55,643 nt of DNA from Candidatus Endomicrobiellum incisitermitis (GTDB lineage Bacteria; Elusimicrobiota; Endomicrobiia; Endomicrobiales; Endomicrobiaceae). Numbering within the stretch: the first letter of the stretch is position 1; every line of letters begins with the position of its first letter. Below, in pieces: positions 51,885 to 55,643 of this stretch. The stretch covers positions 1 through 55,643 of the forward strand of contig JAISOG010000014.1 in assembly GCA_031275795.1 (NCBI GenBank), in the 5' to 3' direction. Below the pieces are notes generated by a model, which saw only the letters and a program-made list of their open reading frames with translations, had not been told where the DNA came from and made no database searches. A program made the position numbers and the translations under genes.

Positions 51885-53459
51885 ATGAAAAATTTACCTA
51901 TAGGTACTCAATCATTTGAAGTATTACGTAATGATAATGCAATATATGTAGACAAAACTCAACATATGCTTAATCTTATAAGCAGTGGAAGAATTTATTT
52001 CCTTTCTAGACCTAGACGTTTTGGTAAATCTTTACTTATAAATACTTTTAAAGAATTATTTAAAGGAAACAAACAATTATTTGAAGGGTTATACATTTAC
52101 GACAAATGGGATTGGTCTAAGAAATATCCTGTTATCCATTTGGATTTTACTGAATTAGATTATGCAACTGCTGAACAATTGGAAACTTCTCTTGACAAGT
52201 TTTTAGATGATACCGCTAAAAGAGAAAATATTACTCTTGACCAAACTAAAACACGGCTTATAAGTTCCAAGTTTTCAGAGCTTATAAAGAAATTACATGA
52301 AAGTACTGGAAAGCAAGTAGCTTTACTCATAGATGAATACGATAAGCCTATGATAGACAGTCTTATTGATAAACCTGTACATGACAAATTAAAAAGAATT
52401 CTTCATAATTTCTATCAAGTAATAAAAGGAAGTGACGGACATTTAAAGTTTGTATTTATGACAGGTGTTTCTAGATTTGCTGGCCTTTCTATCTTTTCTG
52501 CTTTAAACAACCTAATTGATATAACAATGGACGCTGAATTTTCTACTATTTGTGGATACACCCAAGAAGAGCTTGAAAGTAGTTTTAAGGAATATATAGA
52601 ACTTGCTGCTAAAAATCTAAATTTAACTTATGAAGAAACTATATCAACAATAAAGAGATGGTATAACGGATATTCATGGAACGGTAAAACTTCTGTATAC
52701 AATCCATTTTCAACCTTAGATTTCTTTAGAAACAAAGAATTTAAAGGATACTGGTTTAGCACAGGTACACCTACTTTCCTTCTTGAACAAATAAAAAACA
52801 AAGATTTAAGCTCTTTTGAACAACCTCAAAAAGTTACAGACTATATGTTGTCAAACTTTAATGAAAGAAGTATAGATATTACTGGATTGTTGTTTCAAAC
52901 AGGATATTTAACTATAAAGAATAAAGAAACTATAGCAGGAAGCCTATTATACACTTTAGACTTTCCAAACAAAGAAGTAAAAGATGCTTTTTTGATGGTA
53001 TTGGTTTCGGAATATGCAGGCAAAAGCCAGATAGAAATATTTGATTTAAATATTAGGATACATAATGCGCTGATAAATAAGAATGGGAAAGAATTACAAG
53101 AAGCATTAACAGAATTATATGCAAATGCAGTATATGACACAGATACAAAACAAGAAGGACAAAGACAAACATTGTTTGTGTTTACAGCACGTCTATCAGG
53201 ATTTGAAATAGAAACTGAAGTGCATACGAATAAGGGAAGAATAGATGTAGTATTGAAGCACAAGGACTTTGTTGTAGTAGTAGAGATAAAGTACGCAAAA
53301 GGGAAAGGTAGTAAGCTAGAAAGTAAGTTAAAAGAAGCAATGGTTCAAATAAGAAGAAATAAGTATTATGAGAAGTACATAAATAGTAATCCAATACTAT
53401 TAGGTATAGTGTTTAGTGAGAAGAAAGAGATAAGATGTAAGTTTGAAAGAGTTAAATGA
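51885..53459 (+). CDS. AAA-ATPase-like / DUF1703 PD-(D/E)XK nuclease-superfamily protein
   Basis: 524 residues. The N-terminal AAA-ATPase_9-like block has NLPIGTQSFEVLR, YVDKT, and SRPRRFGKSLLINTFKELF as Walker A region, with LLIDEYDKPM as Walker B. KRWYNGYSW is a family marker. The C-terminal DUF1703 domain has TEVHTNKGRIDVVLKHKD and VVVEIKYAKG, the D...ExK pattern of PD-(D/E)XK nucleases. Such proteins are abundant, often multicopy, in gut anaerobes and Bacteroidetes; function unknown, a mobile-element or defence link is inferred. Confidence 0.9.
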   Translation: MKNLPIGTQSFEVLRNDNAIYVDKTQHMLNLISSGRIYFLSRPRRFGKSLLINTFKELFKGNKQLFEGLYIYDKWDWSKKYPVIHLDFTELDYATAEQLETSLDKFLDDTAKRENITLDQTKTRLISSKFSELIKKLHESTGKQVALLIDEYDKPMIDSLIDKPVHDKLKRILHNFYQVIKGSDGHLKFVFMTGVSRFAGLSIFSALNNLIDITMDAEFSTICGYTQEELESSFKEYIELAAKNLNLTYEETISTIKRWYNGYSWNGKTSVYNPFSTLDFFRNKEFKGYWFSTGTPTFLLEQIKNKDLSSFEQPQKVTDYMLSNFNERSIDITGLLFQTGYLTIKNKETIAGSLLYTLDFPNKEVKDAFLMVLVSEYAGKSQIEIFDLNIRIHNALINKNGKELQEALTELYANAVYDTDTKQEGQRQTLFVFTARLSGFEIETEVHTNKGRIDVVLKHKDFVVVVEIKYAKGKGSKLESKLKEAMVQIRRNKYYEKYINSNPILLGIVFSEKKEIRCKFERVK

Positions 53460-53529
53460 TAATGAGAGAGAGAAAGAAATATATTTAAAATAGGAAGTTT
53501 TTAGAAAAGTTTTAATTTTAGCCATAAAG

Positions 53530-53562
53530 AAAGGCAGCAGAGTAAATACCCTGCTACCCTTT
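53530..53562. terminator. possible bidirectional terminator
   Basis: GGCAGCAG...CTGCTACC can pair with one mismatch around AGTAAATAC; T-rich stretches lie on both sides. It falls between the convergent DUF1703 gene and the outer-membrane barrel gene. Confidence 0.4.
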
Positions 53563-53662
53563 TATACAGAATTCGAAAAGCTTATATCTGACAACTACTC
53601 GGAACTTTTAGAATTTCACATATTAATTCCAGCATTGACTGCCTAGAGACTAACAAATAAAA

Positions 53663-54331
53663 CTAGAAAGCGTAAAGCCTTACCGCAAGCGCTCCCTGAA
53701 AACCTAACTCTCTTTTAGCTGTGCTAGCAGAGTCGTCAAATTTAATTTCTGAACCTATCGTGTATTTTAAGTCAAACGACAGGCCTAAAAGTTTGCTAAA
53801 TCTGTATTCCAAACCTACCGCTATGTGAGGTGACGCTTTAGAAACATTTTTATTCTCCTCACTGCTCTCCTTACTACCACCACTCTCAAAACTATATGTG
53901 TAAATCCATTTCATATCAATAATAGTTAACCCCACACCGCCAAGCACCGAAAATTTAGACTCTTTAAATTCGTATTTATAATAAGCCGTTACGGGGATTG
54001 ACTGCATCTTGTTTTTAAATATCGTCCTCCCACCGTTGTTTGCCTTGACATCAAAACTTATAGTATCGTGCCAATTATAGCCACCTCTTACACCTAATAA
54101 TTGATTTTCGCTTATTAGTGGAGACTCATAACCTATTTCAAGTCCGTAAAAAAACTTTGACTGAGAAAGATCTACAGTAGCGTAGGGATTTGTCTCTTTT
54201 ATTTCATTTTTACAATCTTTAAAGTTATCGGTGCCAGCCATACCTCCAGTACCACCGATATAAAAGCCTTTCGCACTTAACACGCCGCTAAAAACAAAAA
54301 ACATTAACAGTGGCAGTAAAACCTTTTTCAT
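53663..54331 (-). CDS. outer-membrane beta-barrel protein (OmpA/OmpW-like size)
   Basis: 222 residues from the ATG at 54331, chosen for its AAGGAGATG site; two codons further upstream is another ATG. A signal peptide (VLLPLLMFFVFSGVLSA) is followed by alternating amphipathic strands such as GFYIGGTGGMAG, FYGLEIGYESP, GVRGGYNWHDTISF, IAVGLEYRFSKLLGLSFDLKY (family-like strands, cut) and a terminal LAVRLYAF ending in Phe, the usual barrel-assembly signal. Eight strands are plausible. Role unknown: porin-like or structural. Confidence 0.86.
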   Translation of the reverse strand: MKKVLLPLLMFFVFSGVLSAKGFYIGGTGGMAGTDNFKDCKNEIKETNPYATVDLSQSKFFYGLEIGYESPLISENQLLGVRGGYNWHDTISFDVKANNGGRTIFKNKMQSIPVTAYYKYEFKESKFSVLGGVGLTIIDMKWIYTYSFESGGSKESSEENKNVSKASPHIAVGLEYRFSKLLGLSFDLKYTIGSEIKFDDSASTAKRELGFQGALAVRLYAF

Positions 54332-54359
54332 AAACATCTCCTTTTTTTAATTAGAGTTC

Positions 54360-54431
54360 CATCCCTTCAGTCCTGCGGAGGAACGCTTAATAGCCAATAT
54401 TGAATAAATAAAACTCATGACAATCTGTCAA
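54360..54431 (-). promoter_or_regulatory. promoter/leader module B for the barrel gene
   Basis: On the minus strand TTGACA (54431-54426), 17-base spacer, TTTATT (54408-54403), then GGCTATTAAGCGTTCC and a stem GTTCC...GGAAC enclosing CCGCAGGACTGAAGG. It ends about 25 bases before the AAGGAG site of the barrel gene. Homologous to module A. Confidence 0.62.
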
Positions 54432-54535
54432 ATTTTTACGCTATCGTCTTGACTTGTTTTTCTAAAATCAAAATCCTGGTAAATACTGCCGGCATAGATA
54501 AAAACTGTTAATAATAAAACAAGAAATTTATTCAT
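54428..54535 (-). CDS. 35-residue small exported peptide ORF
   Basis: ATG at 54535 overlaps the lipoprotein stop (TAATG). Reads MNKFLVLLLTVFIYAGSIYQ and ends in a polar tail DFDFRKTSQDDSVKI. A signal-like hydrophobic stretch occupies residues 4-15. It may be a real small membrane or secreted peptide or the stump of a truncated gene; its stop overlaps the -35 of module B. Confidence 0.4.
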   Translation of the reverse strand: MNKFLVLLLTVFIYAGSIYQDFDFRKTSQDDSVKI

Positions 54536-55308
54536 TAATATTCCATATTAAGATTTAAAGAAGACTGATGTGTAGGTATAAAGTAGAGCACATTAGTTCT
54601 TTGTAGAGATGAACTATTTTTAGTTCTGTATGCAAGCAAAGTATCGCCTGTTTCATTATCTAAAAGTTTTATATCAAGCCCGACAACACCTACTTTGCGG
54701 GAAAGAGAATATAATATACTCATTGTTGTTTTAGCGCTTACGCCATCTTCAACAATTAAAACTTTAAGTTTATATTTTGCGCTTTCCTGGTTTTTTGCTA
54801 TCTTAAAATCTTTGCTGACAAGCTCTTCTTCTAGCAAACCTTTGAGCACTGCTATTCTTTTTTCATCATATTTTACATTAGCGTCTGTCGTAATGGGGTT
54901 TGTTCCTGAAGAGAACATTGATCTTTCAGTTTGTCCCTCGCTTTGGTAAAGTGCTTGAACGTCAACATAAATTTTGTTAGCTTGTATTGTGTTAAACTTG
55001 TCAAAAAAATTGTTTAAAGTATTTCCATACACGTATATACTTTCCCTGTTGTTATCTGCGATTTTGCAATATGAGCCTTTCAATTTACCAGACATTTTTT
55101 TTAAATTATCTATCTTCTCTTTTAAATTATCTATCTTCTCTTTTTCAAAAAATGTTGCTGTTTTTGCACTTGCTACTAAAGGTTTGTTTCTTAAAATCTG
55201 GCTTGTTGCATCTGGCGATGACACGCTATCAACTTTCATTCTGGTGTGATAAGTGGAACACCCCGACAAAACAACAAACGCACTCATGTAAAGTATAATT
55301 TTCTTCAC
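54535..55308 (-). CDS. outer-membrane-type lipoprotein, function unknown
   Basis: 257 residues. Signal peptide with lipobox VVLSGCSTY (lipidated Cys 17). A Lys/Glu-rich region near 55-75 contains a seven-residue tandem duplication (EKIDNLK twice). The remainder shows VDVQALYQSEG, LKGLLEEELVSKDFKIA and a beta-rich C-terminal YKLKVLIVEDGVSAKTTM, reminiscent of lipoproteins that present an abundant alpha/beta fold such as curli-type or DUF-type secretin partners; no family is assigned. The downstream small ORF overlaps its stop. Confidence 0.8.
   Translation of the reverse strand: MKKIILYMSAFVVLSGCSTYHTRMKVDSVSSPDATSQILRNKPLVASAKTATFFEKEKIDNLKEKIDNLKKMSGKLKGSYCKIADNNRESIYVYGNTLNNFFDKFNTIQANKIYVDVQALYQSEGQTERSMFSSGTNPITTDANVKYDEKRIAVLKGLLEEELVSKDFKIAKNQESAKYKLKVLIVEDGVSAKTTMSILYSLSRKVGVVGLDIKLLDNETGDTLLAYRTKNSSSLQRTNVLYFIPTHQSSLNLNMEY
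55099..55143 (-). repeat. 21-bp tandem repeat in lipoprotein gene
   Basis: Two perfect copies of a 21-bp unit (ttttaaattatctatcttctc on the plus strand), coding for EKIDNLK-type heptads, probably slippage-generated and able to vary in copy number without breaking the frame. Confidence 0.88.
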
Positions 55309-55413
55309 TTTTAGTCTCCTTTTTGTGTTTTTCTAATATCTTTACGAACAACAGCCATAGTAGATCCTTGTTATTTGACCTTACACCCAAATAAGTTTAG
55401 ACTAGTACGTTCT

Positions 55414-55643
55414 TTATAAATAAAACTTTACTTTCAACATTGCATCTATTCCTTCTTTACTCCCTCCATAACCCATTACACTTCCATCTATGTTAAACTT
55501 CCCTATTTCTTTTTTTATTCCTAACTGTCCACTAAATCTCCCTCGTCTTACTTCTACTGCTGGTAATTCTATATCTATCGTTTTTGCTTCTACTTTTTTA
55601 CCTATAACCTCGTAATCATAATTTATCCCTATGTATGGCCTCC
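55414..55643 (-). CDS. autotransporter-type beta-barrel C-terminus (5' part outside window)
   Basis: An open frame enters from the right edge and ends at TAA 55414-55416. It reads RPYIGINYDYEVIGKKVEAK, then VRRGRFSGQLGIKKEIGKF, NIDGSVMGYGGSKEGID and ends MLKVKFYL. The alternating strands, the GxxG turns and the terminal aromatic-rich strand fit the last strands of an autotransporter-like outer-membrane barrel. Only about 76 residues are visible, so the passenger domain and full identity are unknown. Confidence 0.72.
   Translation of the reverse strand, partial: RPYIGINYDYEVIGKKVEAKTIDIELPAVEVRRGRFSGQLGIKKEIGKFNIDGSVMGYGGSKEGIDAMLKVKFYL

Noticed and set aside
54360-54431. c-di-GMP or other named riboswitch in the barrel-gene leader
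   Set aside because: The leader has a short stem but none of the conserved core sequences of riboswitch classes I know, so it is left unnamed.

Overview
The window is an A+T-rich bacterial chromosome segment. A giant secreted or surface protein, a lysogenic-looking scatter of decaying genes, Gram-negative envelope genes (SurA/PrsA-type foldases, outer-membrane barrels, a TPR protein beside ispE) and an ATP/ADP translocase together suggest a Gram-negative, host-associated, probably intracellular bacterium undergoing gene loss. The gene content is most reminiscent of Elusimicrobiota (Endomicrobia, symbionts of termite-gut flagellates); that placement is inference from gene content and was not tested by any search.

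Layout. (1) 1-21957, minus strand: one uninterrupted reading frame of at least 7319 codons that runs off the left edge. It encodes a giant modular protein with an N-terminal membrane anchor or signal, a TraB/EreA-like domain, several membrane segments, duplicated helical modules, two families of HExxH (zinc-protease-like) modules, InlB-like repeats and a charged coiled coil. A small membrane-protein ORF lies directly upstream. (2) 22.7-27.4 kb: remnants of a mazEF toxin-antitoxin pair, a fusion of an endonuclease-Q-like repair nuclease with a UvrD-type helicase, and a DUF1016/YhcG nuclease gene interrupted by a stop codon and lying between two copies of the helicase gene's 3' end. (3) 27.4-34.8 kb, minus strand: tRNA-Pro, a MerR regulator, an HU/IHF protein, gpsA-plsY-der, a pair of long palindromic repeats, tRNA-Gly and tRNA-Leu, secG, pgk and gap. 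(4) 35-44.8 kb, plus strand: proA, ychF, a TerC-family membrane protein, two periplasmic parvulin foldases, pdxA, a dead rimI, a TPR protein, ispE and tRNA-Gln. (5) 44.76-46.14 kb: a 1.4 kb island bounded by a 44-bp perfect direct repeat that includes the 3' end of tRNA-Gln; it carries an AbiEi gene, a shrunken AbiEii gene and an ORF fragment. (6) 46.2-55.6 kb: a GT9-like glycosyltransferase, the ATP/ADP translocase, guaB, a miniature transcription unit, degraded ATP-binding-protein and transposase remnants, a DUF1703-type AAA/PD-(D/E)XK protein, an outer-membrane barrel, a lipoprotein and the C-terminus of another barrel protein.

How the genes fit together. The housekeeping genes cover lower glycolysis (gap, pgk), phospholipid precursors (gpsA, plsY), isoprenoids (ispE), pyridoxal phosphate (pdxA), proline (proA), GMP (guaB), ribosome assembly (der, ychF) and secretion (secG plus two foldases). 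The accessory genes show decay (mazEF, rimI, DUF1016, ATP-binding protein, transposase, AbiEii), while the giant protein stays open over 22 kb, which argues that it is under selection. The best candidates for something undescribed are the giant HExxH-repeat protein, the paired palindromic element at 31.3-31.7 kb, and the shared promoter/leader modules at 50.9 and 54.4 kb.
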